DNA of 64,000 nucleotides, from positions 80,202-144,201 of the forward strand of contig NZ_JACOFW010000010.1 of assembly GCF_014284305.1 (NCBI RefSeq). The letters run 5' to 3'. This document shows positions 9,211 through 17,658 of this stretch, one piece after another; the stretch's first letter is position 1, and every line of letters begins with the position of its first letter. Source of the DNA: Affinundibacterium seohonense (GTDB taxonomy: Bacteria > Pseudomonadota > Gammaproteobacteria > Burkholderiales > Burkholderiaceae_D). A program made the position numbers and the translations under genes. The notes under the pieces were generated by a model. The model saw only the letters and a list, made by a program, of their open reading frames with translations. It was not told the origin of the DNA and searched no databases.

Positions 9211-10236
9211 TTGAATTCTTCTGAACAAATTCTTGCCGCTGCGCGCGCCTTAGAACAGGGCGCATTAGTCGGCTTTCCTACAGAAACTGTGTACGGCCTT
9301 GGTGCCGATGCGGAGAATGTCGATGCAGTCGCGAATATTTATAAAGCCAAAGGTCGGCCATCGAATCATCCGGTGATTGTGCATGTTGCTCCCGAAGCGG
9401 ATATTTCGTATTGGGTCAAAGAGATTCCAGCACCAGCACAAATACTGATCGACGCTTTTTGGCCCGGACCTTTGACTTTGATTTTGAAGCGCGCCGATCA
9501 TATTCCAGATGCGGTCTCTGGTGGTCAGGATTCTATTGGTATCCGTTGTCCTTCGCATCCCGTTGCACAAGCTTTATTGCGCGTATTTAAAGACGGTAAG
9601 GGTGGCGTTGCCGCGCCATCTGCAAATAAGTTTGGTCATGTTAGTCCGACAAAAGCCGAGCACGTCTTAGAAGAATTTCCCGAAGAAGTAGCAAGCGGCA
9701 TGATTGCCTCAGTGCTCGATGGTGGACAAAGTGATGTCGGTATAGAATCGACGATTGTGGATATGAGTCGTTTAGGGACACATGGCCCAGTGTTATTGCG
9801 CCCCGGTCATATTACTGCGACACAATTGGAACAAGTGTTGGATATGACTGTGAATGCGCCAGATCAAGCTGCGCCGCGCGCGTCTGGAACATTGGAAGCG
9901 CATTATGCGCCGAGTACACCGGTTGCGATGGTCGCAGTTGAAGAATTAGAGCCGACGATTACGCAATTGCTTGCAGCGGAAAAGCGCGTCGCCGTGATGG
10001 CGTACCAGCCACATACAAGCAATGCGCAATTGCAGGGATGGCGTCAATTGAATCCAGATCCGGTTTCCTATGCCCATGATCTTTATGCGGATCTGCGTGA
10101 GCTCGATCATGTTGGCGCTGACATTATTCTGGTTGAAGCATTACCAATGGAGCGTGAGTGGCAAGGCGTGGCAGATCGTCTTCGCCGCGCAGCATTTGAT
10201 TCTCAGGGTATTTTAGAACGCTTGTTAACTGCCTAA
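9211..10236 (+). CDS. L-threonylcarbamoyladenylate synthase, Sua5 type
   Basis: Uses threonine, bicarbonate and ATP to make threonylcarbamoyl-AMP, the first step of the tRNA t6A37 modification. The YrdC/Sua5 catalytic domain is clear from GFPTETVYGLGADA, KAKGRPSNHPVIVHV, AAPSANKFGHVSPT and GIESTIVDMS. At about 341 residues it has the extra C-terminal Sua5 domain absent from short TsaC proteins. There is no ATG: candidate starts are TTG at 9205 and TTG at 9211. GAGG at 9201-9204 is correctly spaced only for 9211. It follows purK after 18 bases and is probably in the same transcript. Confidence 0.93.
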   Translation: MNSSEQILAAARALEQGALVGFPTETVYGLGADAENVDAVANIYKAKGRPSNHPVIVHVAPEADISYWVKEIPAPAQILIDAFWPGPLTLILKRADHIPDAVSGGQDSIGIRCPSHPVAQALLRVFKDGKGGVAAPSANKFGHVSPTKAEHVLEEFPEEVASGMIASVLDGGQSDVGIESTIVDMSRLGTHGPVLLRPGHITATQLEQVLDMTVNAPDQAAPRASGTLEAHYAPSTPVAMVAVEELEPTITQLLAAEKRVAVMAYQPHTSNAQLQGWRQLNPDPVSYAHDLYADLRELDHVGADIILVEALPMEREWQGVADRLRRAAFDSQGILERLLTA

Positions 10237-10280
10237 GCGCATGTTAAACGCACGTCAGACGGACTGAAGCTGAACCGCTT

Positions 10281-10535
10281 TCACTTGTAGACCAACTTCA
10301 TCACTAAAATGAATGCCGAAAGTGATAGTGAAATCACGTTGGCCACAATAATGGGCCAGGCTCCAAGCATTAAGCCATAGATTAACCAGCCAACCGTGCC
10401 GGTCACCATGATGCAATACATACCAAGAGAAACGCCCTCAGCGCGTTTGCGGCGCCAGGTTAGCCATGCTTGCGGGATAAATGCGCTGGTCGTGAGGAAG
10501 GCCGCGATGTAGCCGACGATATCGAGTTGGGTCAT
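10281..10535 (-). CDS. SemiSWEET family sugar transporter
   Basis: An 84-residue inner-membrane protein with three hydrophobic helices and the PQ-loop signature FIPQAWLTWRRKRAEGVS in the first helix-loop. This is the length and layout of bacterial SemiSWEET proteins, which dimerise to carry sugars by facilitated diffusion. Its ATG overlaps the stop of the flavin reductase gene by four bases (ATGA), so the two are cotranscribed and probably translationally coupled. The substrate cannot be told from sequence. Confidence 0.85.
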   Translation of the reverse strand: MTQLDIVGYIAAFLTTSAFIPQAWLTWRRKRAEGVSLGMYCIMVTGTVGWLIYGLMLGAWPIIVANVISLSLSAFILVMKLVYK

Positions 10536-11068
10536 AAGGCTTTGCTAGTCAAGAATTGACCTTGGTGAAATACTAAAGGCGCTTGATCAAGTGCAGCACA
10601 TTGTTCAACTTCGCCTACGAAAATCACATGGTCACCCTCAGGATAGCGGCTGCGATTGAAGCATTCAAACCAGGCGGAAGCACCTTTGAGTATGGGGAGT
10701 CCGGTGCGTGACAAAGTATATTCGACACCTTGAAAACGGTTTTCGGTGCGACTGGCAAATTGTTCTGCCAGATGTCGTTGATCTGCGGCTAAAACATTGA
10801 CCACATAATGTGAATTACCAGTAAAAACCGACAAACTCTGAGCACGATCACCTAAGCTCCAAAGCACCAAAGGTGGGTCCAGCGAGACTGAGTTGAAAGA
10901 GCTAGCGGTCAATCCAAGCAAGGTTCCATCTTCTAGTCGTGTCGTGATGACCGTAATGCCGGTGGCGAATTGCGATAGAGCATGGCGAAAGTGGCGGCTA
11001 TCAAAATCTGGGGGAAGTGCTGTGTTGGTTGGGGTGAACATTGGATTTCCAAAATCATTTTCCAGCAT
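10532..11068 (-). CDS. Flavin reductase family protein (FMN-binding split barrel)
   Basis: A 178-residue protein with the FMN-binding split-barrel pattern of NAD(P)H:flavin reductases: FRHALSQFATGITVITT, GLTASSFNSVSLDPPLVLWS, FVVNVL-like YVVNVLAADQ, and GDHVIFVGEVEQC. Family members supply reduced flavin to two-component monooxygenases or reduce flavin directly. No monooxygenase is adjacent; the downstream gene is a SemiSWEET. An alternative start at 11041 (MFTPTN) would remove nine residues and also has a GGAAAT upstream; I keep 11068 with modest confidence in the exact start. Confidence 0.88.
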   Translation of the reverse strand: MLENDFGNPMFTPTNTALPPDFDSRHFRHALSQFATGITVITTRLEDGTLLGLTASSFNSVSLDPPLVLWSLGDRAQSLSVFTGNSHYVVNVLAADQRHLAEQFASRTENRFQGVEYTLSRTGLPILKGASAWFECFNRSRYPEGDHVIFVGEVEQCAALDQAPLVFHQGQFLTSKAL

Positions 11069-11233
11069 TATCCCAGATTTTTCCTAAACGCATCGCCTAG
11101 AAAATCGGTGCATAGTTTGCGTCTTTGTAAAAAACGAAGAAAACACTAGCGTGTGTTAAACTGTAGCACTCATTGCTAGTGAGTTGATTTTGTAACTGAT
11201 TGATTTTTAAGAATATTTAATCGTGAGCTTGCC

Positions 11234-11581
11234 ATGCTAAATAGTAAAATATTACGACTCCTTATGATGTCTTGGATCTTGACAGTTTTTATGTCGATAT
11301 TGAGTGTCAATGCGATGCAAATTGAACGCAAATTCCCTGAGGACATTAAGCGTGGCAAATTAACTACGACAGCACTGGCTCAACTCGTGATTGACGGAAA
11401 GTTGAGAGTCGATTCACCGGCTCTGCGCATCTTTAATGAAGACAATTCCATTTCAACTATTGCAAGTGTTGATGTGCGAAATATCGTGATTAACTATGTG
11501 GAAAATGAGATCGGCGAGATCGTCAGGATTTGGATTCTAACTGCGGAAGAAGCTCGACAGCCACTACCCAAAAAGAATTAA
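11234..11581 (+). CDS. Small exported protein of unknown function
   Basis: A 115-residue protein with an N-terminal hydrophobic segment of about 25 residues (LLMMSWILTVFMSILSVNA) that looks like a signal peptide, possibly cleaved after NA. The mature part is mixed charged and contains FPEDIKRGKLTTTALAQLVIDGK and a segment listing strand-like residues towards the C-terminus. I recognise no family. It stands alone between the divergent flavin reductase gene and miaB, with its own likely promoter region at 11100-11230. The open frame, start context and signal support a real gene. Confidence 0.65.
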   Translation: MLNSKILRLLMMSWILTVFMSILSVNAMQIERKFPEDIKRGKLTTTALAQLVIDGKLRVDSPALRIFNEDNSISTIASVDVRNIVINYVENEIGEIVRIWILTAEEARQPLPKKN

Positions 11582-11659
11582 GTAAGGACTTGCGAACCTA
11601 TTTTCGCAAGACAGATTTTTGTAATGTGTTTTATTTAATAGTAGGAAGAATCTAGTTCC

Positions 11660-12985
11660 ATGCAGAAGAAAGTATTCATCAAAACCTTTGGTTGCCAAAT
11701 GAACGAGTATGACTCGGACAAAATGCAAGACGTGCTGGCGGCAACCGATGGCATGATCAAAACCGATAATCCGGAAGATGCCGATGTGATCTTGCTCAAC
11801 ACCTGTAGTGTGCGTGAGAAGGCTTCGGAGAAAGTGTTTTCGGATCTTGGCCGCCTGCGTGAACTGAAGAAAACGAAACCAGATTTATTGATCGGCGTTG
11901 GTGGCTGTGTCGCTTCGCAAGAAGGCGAAGCGATTGTTCGTCGCGCGCCTTATGTGGATGTGGTCTTCGGTCCGCAAACTTTGCATCGCTTGCCGCAATT
12001 GATAAAAGATCGCCGTGATACAGGTCGCTCACAAGTCGACATCAGTTTTCCTGAAATTGAAAAATTTGACCATTTGCCTCCTGCTAAAGTTGAAGGCTCC
12101 ACCGCTTTTGTTTCCATCATGGAAGGCTGTTCTAAGTATTGCAGTTATTGCGTAGTGCCTTACACGCGTGGTGAAGAAGTTTCACGTCCTTTCAACGACG
12201 TCTTGGTCGAAGTGGCTGGCTTGGCGGAGCAAGGCATTAAAGAAATTAGTTTGCTAGGTCAAAACGTCAACGCTTATCGCGGCGTCATGGAAGATGGCGA
12301 GATCGCTGACTTCGCGTTGCTTCTTGAATTCATTGCAGAATTCCCGCAAATAGAACGTATTCGTTTTGTGACTAGTCATCCTAAAGAATTTAATCAGCGT
12401 TTGATTGATGCCTATGCAAAAATTCCTAAGATAGTTGATCACGTGTATTTGCCGGCGCAACATGGCTCAGACCGTATTCTGGCGGCGATGAAGCGTGGAT
12501 ACACTTCATTAGAATACAAATCGGTAATCCGGAAATTGCGTGCAGTGCGCCCGAATATACATATTTCCTCCGATTTTATTGTCGGCTTCCCAGGTGAAAC
12601 GGATGAAGATTTTGATGCGCTGATGAAGTTGATTAACGATGTGGAATTTGATAATAGCTTCAGCTTTATCTTTAGCGCTCGTCCCGGTACACCAGCGGCG
12701 AGTTTGGAAGACACTACACCTGCACCGTTAAAGCTCAAACGCCTGCAGTTTTTGCAGTCAGTGATTGATGCGAATACCAAAAAATATAGCAATGCGATGA
12801 TAGGTACGATACAGCGTATTTTAGTTGAAGGCCCATCGGTCAAAGACCCAAATGAGTTGCAAGGTCGTACCGAGAATAATCGCGTAGTGAATTTCCCAGG
12901 CGGTAAAGAGTTGATCGGTACTTTGGTGAACACACGCGTTACGGAGTCTTATAATTATTCTTTACGCGGTGAGTTGGTCGACTAA
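11660..12985 (+). CDS. miaB: tRNA-2-methylthio-N6-dimethylallyladenosine synthase
   Basis: A 441-residue radical-SAM methylthiotransferase that adds a methylthio group to i6A37 of tRNAs. The N-terminal UPF0004 domain carries three iron-sulfur cysteines at 12, 49 and 83 ([31 protein letters not shown]). The radical-SAM cluster cysteines are 157, 161 and 164 in [19 protein letters not shown]-terminal TRAM domain ends the protein. It heads the conserved miaB-phoH-ybeY block. Confidence 0.97.
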   Translation: MQKKVFIKTFGCQMNEYDSDKMQDVLAATDGMIKTDNPEDADVILLNTCSVREKASEKVFSDLGRLRELKKTKPDLLIGVGGCVASQEGEAIVRRAPYVDVVFGPQTLHRLPQLIKDRRDTGRSQVDISFPEIEKFDHLPPAKVEGSTAFVSIMEGCSKYCSYCVVPYTRGEEVSRPFNDVLVEVAGLAEQGIKEISLLGQNVNAYRGVMEDGEIADFALLLEFIAEFPQIERIRFVTSHPKEFNQRLIDAYAKIPKIVDHVYLPAQHGSDRILAAMKRGYTSLEYKSVIRKLRAVRPNIHISSDFIVGFPGETDEDFDALMKLINDVEFDNSFSFIFSARPGTPAASLEDTTPAPLKLKRLQFLQSVIDANTKKYSNAMIGTIQRILVEGPSVKDPNELQGRTENNRVVNFPGGKELIGTLVNTRVTESYNYSLRGELVD

Positions 12986-13003
12986 TTTTGCTTAGGTATA
13001 AAA

Positions 13004-13028
13004 GTAGGGTGGGTTGCACCCGCCCTAC
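13004..13028. repeat. GTAGGGTGGG hairpin after miaB
   Basis: GTAGGGTGGG (13004-13013) pairs with CCCGCCCTAC (13019-13028) over a five-base loop, with one G-U pair. No U-tract follows, so it is not a classical terminator; it may stabilise or process the miaB transcript. It resembles a widespread intergenic palindrome in proteobacteria. Confidence 0.6.
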
Positions 13029-13041
13029 GATCTTATGGTTT

Positions 13042-13081
13042 TCTCTGCGTTCCTCTGTGCCTCGGCGTCTCTGCGTTGAGG
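13042..13081. repeat. Half-copy of the CTCTGCG repeat
   Basis: TCTCTGCGTTCCTCTGTGCC and the following GGCGTCTCTGCGTTGAGG resemble the right arm of the inverted repeat at 3218-3285. Here no matching left arm is present, so it appears to be a degenerate or half element in the miaB-phoH gap. Confidence 0.5.
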
Positions 13082-13124
13082 GGTTTTAATTTCGACCTAG
13101 ATTTATTTTAGGAAATAAAAAATT

Positions 13125-14291
13125 TTGAAAACGAAAACGCCAGTTCCAGTTTTATATTTTGTTCCGCAGCCGTTGGATAATTTGCGGCTTGCGCATTTGT
13201 GCGGCCCTTTGGATGAAAACCTGCGACAAATTTCTGCGGCTTTGGATCTGAGTATTTTTCGCCGTGGTGAGAAATTTATCGTCAGCGGAAACAATGCGGA
13301 AAAAGGTCTGGAGTTACTCGAAAAATTTTATGCGCAAGCGAAGAAAATCATCACTATTGATGAAGTTCAGTTAGCCTTGGTTGAGCAACGGGCAGCGAGC
13401 AGTTTGAAAAAAACGGCAGAGACTGCGTTTGAACCGGAAGCAGATGTCGAAGACGTATCGACTACAAAACGCCGTACTACAAAAGCGACGACGAAGACGG
13501 TGACTTCAGCAAAAAGTAAAGTCAAAGAAATCGCACCGGTCGAGGTTGAAGAAGCTATAGAAAGTCCCATCCTCAAAACTCGCCGCAGTGATTTACGCGG
13601 TCGCACGCCACATCAAAATACCTATATCAAATCTATCCTCGAACATGATATTAGTTTCGGTATAGGTCCAGCGGGAACTGGTAAGACATACTTAGCAGTC
13701 GCTTGTGCCGTCGATGCCTTAGAGCGTGATGCGGTAAAGCGTATCGTATTGACGCGTCCAGCAGTGGAAGCCGGTGAGCGCTTAGGTTTCTTGCCTGGTG
13801 ATTTAGCGCAAAAAGTCGATCCTTATTTACGCCCTTTGTATGATGCGTTATACGATTTGTTAGGATTTGATCGCACCCAAAAAATGTTTGAAAAACAGGT
13901 GATCGAAATCGCCCCTTTGGCTTACATGCGTGGCCGCACTTTAAATCATTCTTTCATTATTTTGGATGAGGCGCAAAACACCACGCCTGAGCAAATGAAG
14001 ATGTTCTTAACGCGCATCGGTTTTGGTAGCAAGGCCGTGATTACTGGCGACGTGACGCAGATTGATTTACAGCGCCATCAAAAGAGTGGTTTAGTCGATG
14101 CGTGCCAAGTTTTACGCAATGTACGCGGTATCGCCTTTAACCAATTTACTAGTGTTGACGTAGTGCGACATCCTTTGGTTGGTCGTATTGTTGATGCCTA
14201 TGAAGAAGCGACGCAACATCAAGACCAGCAAGATGCGGAGATCGTCAATCTGAAGCACGCAACTGCAATGAATAAACCTCGACGTAGATAA
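13125..14291 (+). CDS. PhoH family ATPase (PhoH-like protein)
   Basis: A 388-residue cytoplasmic P-loop protein. The N-terminal part (1-90) is the usual PhoL-type RNA-binding-like region. The PhoH ATPase domain follows with Walker A GPAGTGKT at 181-188 and Walker B LDEAQN at 280-285. Between them, residues about 95-150 form a Thr/Lys/Glu-rich low-complexity linker, which makes the protein longer than the usual 310-350. The start is TTG at 13125, with AGGA upstream; no in-frame ATG gives the conserved N-terminus. Its place between miaB and ybeY is typical and suggests a role in RNA or ribosome metabolism, which is not settled for the family. Confidence 0.92.
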   Translation: MKTKTPVPVLYFVPQPLDNLRLAHLCGPLDENLRQISAALDLSIFRRGEKFIVSGNNAEKGLELLEKFYAQAKKIITIDEVQLALVEQRAASSLKKTAETAFEPEADVEDVSTTKRRTTKATTKTVTSAKSKVKEIAPVEVEEAIESPILKTRRSDLRGRTPHQNTYIKSILEHDISFGIGPAGTGKTYLAVACAVDALERDAVKRIVLTRPAVEAGERLGFLPGDLAQKVDPYLRPLYDALYDLLGFDRTQKMFEKQVIEIAPLAYMRGRTLNHSFIILDEAQNTTPEQMKMFLTRIGFGSKAVITGDVTQIDLQRHQKSGLVDACQVLRNVRGIAFNQFTSVDVVRHPLVGRIVDAYEEATQHQDQQDAEIVNLKHATAMNKPRRR

Positions 14292-14302
14292 TGTAAATAA
14301 TC

Positions 14303-14767
14303 ATGGCAACTAGTCCTAAACCTAAATTAACACTATCCGTTCAATACGTCGACGAGCGCTTGAAAGACGTATTAACCCGTCCTTTATTGCGCAAAACCAT
14401 ACAAGCGGCTTTGTTCTTCCCAGCAGAATTGACGCTGCGCATCGTCGACGCTGAAGAAGGACAAGAACTCAATCGTGATTATCGCGGCAAAGATTACGCG
14501 ACCAATGTGTTGACCTTTGCCTACACCGAAGATAGTGATGCTGAAGTCACGCAAGCCGATATCATTTTGTGCACCGATGTGCTTGAAAAAGAAGCCAAAG
14601 AACAAAAGAAAACCGTGCTCGAACATGCTCAACATTTAGTTGTACACGGTGTCTTACATGCACAAGGCTATGATCACGAAACAGATGAAGAAGCCGAAGA
14701 AATGGAAGCTTTGGAAGTCGAGATTCTGGCGGGTTTGGGTCTAGCCAATCCTTACGTAGAGTCTTGA
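14303..14767 (+). CDS. ybeY: Endoribonuclease YbeY (16S rRNA maturation)
   Basis: A 154-residue zinc-dependent RNase that acts in 16S rRNA 3'-end maturation and ribosome quality control. The metal site is complete: His115, His119 and His125 in [15 protein letters not shown]. The upstream [17 protein letters not shown] segment is also characteristic. It starts 11 bases after phoH stops. In most Burkholderiales corC and lnt would follow directly; here five accessory genes lie between. Confidence 0.96.
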   Translation: MATSPKPKLTLSVQYVDERLKDVLTRPLLRKTIQAALFFPAELTLRIVDAEEGQELNRDYRGKDYATNVLTFAYTEDSDAEVTQADIILCTDVLEKEAKEQKKTVLEHAQHLVVHGVLHAQGYDHETDEEAEEMEALEVEILAGLGLANPYVES

Positions 14768-14801
14768 TTTTTCGTTTCGAAATTCGAACTCGCTTAATCC
14801 A

Positions 14802-15446
14802 TTAATCTTGGCGTTGCCGCAGTAATGCAAAGCCAAGATAGCTAAACCAGATGATTTGGCTAAGACCAAATATTTCTGTGAGCCCATCAGCAGGGTAGCA
14901 TGTTGCGATGCCTGCGACACCAACAACAATGCCAAGATAGTGCAATGTTGTCGGTAGCACCTTAGCTTTCAGTCCTGCGCAGCTAATCAGCAAAACCCAC
15001 AGCCCCCCAACAATTTCATTACCGCCGCCCAAAGCGCCCGTTATCGTGGTAACACTAAGCCACAGCGCACGCGTTTGCCCTGGTTCTGTGAGACTCAATT
15101 TGAGAACTGCATCTAAACCGATGTTCGCCAGCATTCCACTAGCGATGACCAGACCAGCCCACAAAACGCCAAAGATTGAGGCGAGTTGCGTGAGTGTGGC
15201 CGCAGTACTTTTTAATCGTTCATGTAGTGCCAATACTAAGACTGCTAGCAGTATGCCAAAGATGACATAAGCAAGTAGATTACTGAAGAAAAGTAAGCTT
15301 TGTTTCCCCGCTAAAAATGTCAATTTTTGCGCAGTATCAAGTCCGCTCGGCGCCGCTAGTACGGTACCGTAAAGTACAAATGTGGTGATATAAATTAAGG
15401 CTTCACATAGTGCTGCAATGCCAGCTGTTTTCTGTAAATTCATCAT
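14802..15446 (-). CDS. DUF4386-like integral membrane protein
   Basis: A 214-residue protein with about six hydrophobic segments and short charged loops, beginning LQKTAGIAALCEALIYI. Overall pattern (two-helix units, ALHERLK after the third segment, GGNEIVGGLWVLLIS in the middle) is that of the DUF4386 family of small inner-membrane proteins of unknown function. It is convergent with ybeY and reads in the same direction as the XRE/DUF2975 genes upstream, with a gap of 53 bases. No catalytic motif is visible. Confidence 0.7.
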   Translation of the reverse strand: MMNLQKTAGIAALCEALIYITTFVLYGTVLAAPSGLDTAQKLTFLAGKQSLLFFSNLLAYVIFGILLAVLVLALHERLKSTAATLTQLASIFGVLWAGLVIASGMLANIGLDAVLKLSLTEPGQTRALWLSVTTITGALGGGNEIVGGLWVLLISCAGLKAKVLPTTLHYLGIVVGVAGIATCYPADGLTEIFGLSQIIWFSYLGFALLRQRQD

Positions 15447-15499
15447 CGTTTGTTTCCTTTGTCGGTTATGTTCAAGTGGCCGTGTTGGAACTTCAGAAA

Positions 15500-15751
15500 T
15501 TACCCAGCATTTTCTACATCGTTAGTTGTGTTCTGTGCCTCGGATACCTTGCCGTCAAAGGCCAAAATATCGCCTGGCTGACACTGCAATACCTGACAAA
15601 TTTTTTCCAGCGTATCAAAGCGTATCGCCTTCGCACGTCCTGATTTGAGCACCGATAAATTTTGTGGTGTGATATCGACTAATTCCGCCAAAGTGTTCAG
15701 ACGCATTTTGCGCTGTGCTAACACCACATCTAAGTTCACAATGATAGGCAT
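15500..15751 (-). CDS. Small XRE/Cro-type helix-turn-helix regulator (YozG-like)
   Basis: An 83-residue DNA-binding protein. The helix-turn-helix spans about residues 17-60: LNTLAELVDITPQNLSVLKS is the two-helix core, followed by KAIRFDTLEKICQVLQCQPGD, the typical C-terminal half of YozG-like Cro/C1 regulators. It lies nine bases after the DUF2975 gene. DUF2975 membrane proteins are commonly paired with such a regulator. It probably controls its own operon; a palindrome upstream of the DUF2975 gene is the obvious candidate site. Confidence 0.88.
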   Translation of the reverse strand: MPIIVNLDVVLAQRKMRLNTLAELVDITPQNLSVLKSGRAKAIRFDTLEKICQVLQCQPGDILAFDGKVSEAQNTTNDVENAG

Positions 15752-15760
15752 GCAGTTTCC

Positions 15761-16348
15761 TTAAATGGTGAGTTCGGCTTCTTCGTTGAGATCGGTGCCG
15801 ATTTCCAGGGCCCATAGGATCAGGCTATAGAAACCGAGATCGATTAGCGTGATTCCAGACAAGTAACACCAATTCAAAAAACGCTCGCCATTGCCATTAT
15901 CGAGTTGAGATGCGACAAAACAAATTGCAAGGAAATGGACGAGTATGGCGATCCATGAGAAGTAAAAATTCACGCGATATGCCTTGCGAGCATGGTTAAG
16001 TGCGCGCGCATTGAAAACATCACCTGAGTGGAAACATTGAACTAAATTTTGAACATGGGTAAGGATGTAGATTAAAGGAGCGAGGAATAGCCCTAGAAAA
16101 ATAAGCAGAAAAATCCTTGCAGTTAAAGTGATTCCTGGCTTGAAGAACTCGCCAAGTTGATTGGGATCGTCTATCAATTTAATAATGCTTTGTTGAAGGT
16201 CAATGTTGCCAGAGTCTACAGAGATTAGAGCAAGGAGGCCAGCAATGCCGCCTAAATACGCAAGGGTAAGTAATGGCGTAAATAACCAAAGCAAATATCC
16301 ACTAATTTTGCGAAATGCAGCAATACGTTTGTTGCGTTCTAAGTTCAT
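15761..16348 (-). CDS. DUF2975 family membrane protein
   Basis: A 195-residue protein with four hydrophobic segments (about residues 15-40, 75-100, 125-150 and 160-185). The region LVQCFHSGDVFNARALNHARKAYRVNF between the second and third segments is the conserved part of DUF2975, ahead of the last two helices. Function is unknown; the frequent pairing with a small XRE regulator suggests the membrane protein may modulate the regulator. A good AGGAGCG ribosome site precedes the ATG at 16348. Confidence 0.8.
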   Translation of the reverse strand: MNLERNKRIAAFRKISGYLLWLFTPLLTLAYLGGIAGLLALISVDSGNIDLQQSIIKLIDDPNQLGEFFKPGITLTARIFLLIFLGLFLAPLIYILTHVQNLVQCFHSGDVFNARALNHARKAYRVNFYFSWIAILVHFLAICFVASQLDNGNGERFLNWCYLSGITLIDLGFYSLILWALEIGTDLNEEAELTI

Positions 16349-16412
16349 ACATCGCTCCTGAATTGGTTTCTCGATGTGCGTATTGTATGAAGTAAAAATA
16401 TGAAAAGCAATT

Positions 16413-16439
16413 AAAAATTATCGTTTATCGATAATTTTT
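16413..16439. promoter_or_regulatory. Perfect AT-rich palindrome, candidate operator of the XRE/DUF2975 operon
   Basis: AAAAATTATCG (16413-16423) and CGATAATTTTT (16429-16439) form a perfect 11-bp inverted repeat around TTTAT. It lies 65 bases upstream of the DUF2975 start in the gap between divergent genes. The symmetric TTATCG/CGATAA core fits a site for a dimeric Cro-type regulator. It could also work as a bidirectional terminator-like stem, but no upstream gene reads into it. Confidence 0.5.
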
Positions 16440-16548
16440 TATTGTTATGTAATTTTTTGTGTTTGATGTACGTGAGCTGTTTATAATCTCATGAAGTGTC
16501 TTTTATGACGGCTAATCGACAGTTGAAAATCCTTGAAAAGAGAAAGAA

Positions 16549-17031
16549 ATGAAAAATATCTTACGCGCATTCCTATTGATCTTGGCCTTTCAGATAAGTG
16601 CGGTAGCTTGGTCGCAAACCATCGTGATTGTGCGTCACGCTGAGAAAGTTGACGAAAGTCGAGATCCACTTTTAAGTTTGAAGGGCAAGCAGCGTGCAAT
16701 CAATTTGGCGCTGCATTTGCGTGATGCGGATATCAAACGTGTTTATGCGACCGAATTTCAGCGCACGCAGATGACGGCGGCACCTTTAGCGGATGTGCGT
16801 CAATTGTCGGTCACACAGTATGCCGCGAAAGAATCTGCGAGTTTTGGAAAAACTCTGTTGGCGGCAGATGTGAATACTTTGGTGGTCGGACACTCAAACA
16901 CCTTGCTCGATATTTTGAAAGGTATGGGGATCACCGATGTGAAACCAGTTGCGGATGATGAATATGATCGTCTAATCATCGTGACACTGAACAAAAATGC
17001 CAGTCCTTCGTACACTTTGTTGCGCTATTAG
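16549..17031 (+). CDS. Exported histidine phosphatase family protein
   Basis: A 160-residue protein with a signal peptide (residues 1-22, ending AVAWSQ). The phosphatase core starts IVIVRHAEK with the catalytic RHA motif, then LSLKGKQRAINLALHLRDA, ATEFQRTQMTAAPL and VVGHSNTLLDILKGMG with the second active-site histidine. It belongs to the short SixA-like branch of the histidine phosphatase superfamily, here periplasmic. Substrate is unknown. It is divergent from the DUF2975/XRE operon. Confidence 0.88.
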   Translation: MKNILRAFLLILAFQISAVAWSQTIVIVRHAEKVDESRDPLLSLKGKQRAINLALHLRDADIKRVYATEFQRTQMTAAPLADVRQLSVTQYAAKESASFGKTLLAADVNTLVVGHSNTLLDILKGMGITDVKPVADDEYDRLIIVTLNKNASPSYTLLRY

Positions 17032-17115
17032 ATTCGATGCATTCGTCTTCGAAAGGCGCTCAATGCCGAGGAACCGTGAAGCATGTGCGCCTTGAAAGTC
17101 TCAGTTTTAGCTTTT

Positions 17116-17427
17116 TCAATCACTGAAAATTCCTGTGGAACCGAAGAGCAAGAAAAGTAGTGCAACATGCAAGCCAAAACAAAACCAGCTAAACCATTTG
17201 AAAAATGCTTTCTGTGTCTTGTGTCGGAAAAAAGACTGTGCAACTAAGGCACCAATAGCACCACCAGCGAATGTGTAGCCATGCAAGGTTTTCTCTGCGA
17301 TGCGGGGTTTTTTTGTACGTGCCGCTGCCTTGTCCCAGCCATATAGCCAGAAGCAGATTAGATTCAGAATGAGGTAGTAGGAGATGAAAAAACTCTCAAG
17401 CGGATATTCTTGGAAGAATTGATGCAT
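17116..17427 (-). CDS. DUF1294 family membrane protein
   Basis: A 103-residue protein with hydrophobic segments at both ends and the DUF1294 core FWLYGWDKAAARTKKPRIAE followed by a glycine-rich GGAIGALVAQSFFRHKTQKA segment. Such proteins are small inner-membrane proteins, sometimes fused to a cold-shock domain; no such domain is present here. Function is unknown. It is convergent with the histidine phosphatase gene. Confidence 0.85.
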   Translation of the reverse strand: MHQFFQEYPLESFFISYYLILNLICFWLYGWDKAAARTKKPRIAEKTLHGYTFAGGAIGALVAQSFFRHKTQKAFFKWFSWFCFGLHVALLFLLFGSTGIFSD

Positions 17428-17658
17428 GTTATTGAGGATTGCGTACAGAAATTGGCAGTATAAAGAATTTGACTGTTTTAGGTGAAATAGTCGTGCTAAG
17501 TGTTTGAATTGTATTTATGTTTTATGGATAAGTTCCTTTTTGTATAGCCAGATTCTTGAACTTGAGACGTGGTTTTCCTGAGAAAATGCGGCCAAAATTT
17601 GGGAAAACCGCGCAGATGTTGTATCCTGTAGGATTGAAACAACGGCGTTAAGCCCATT

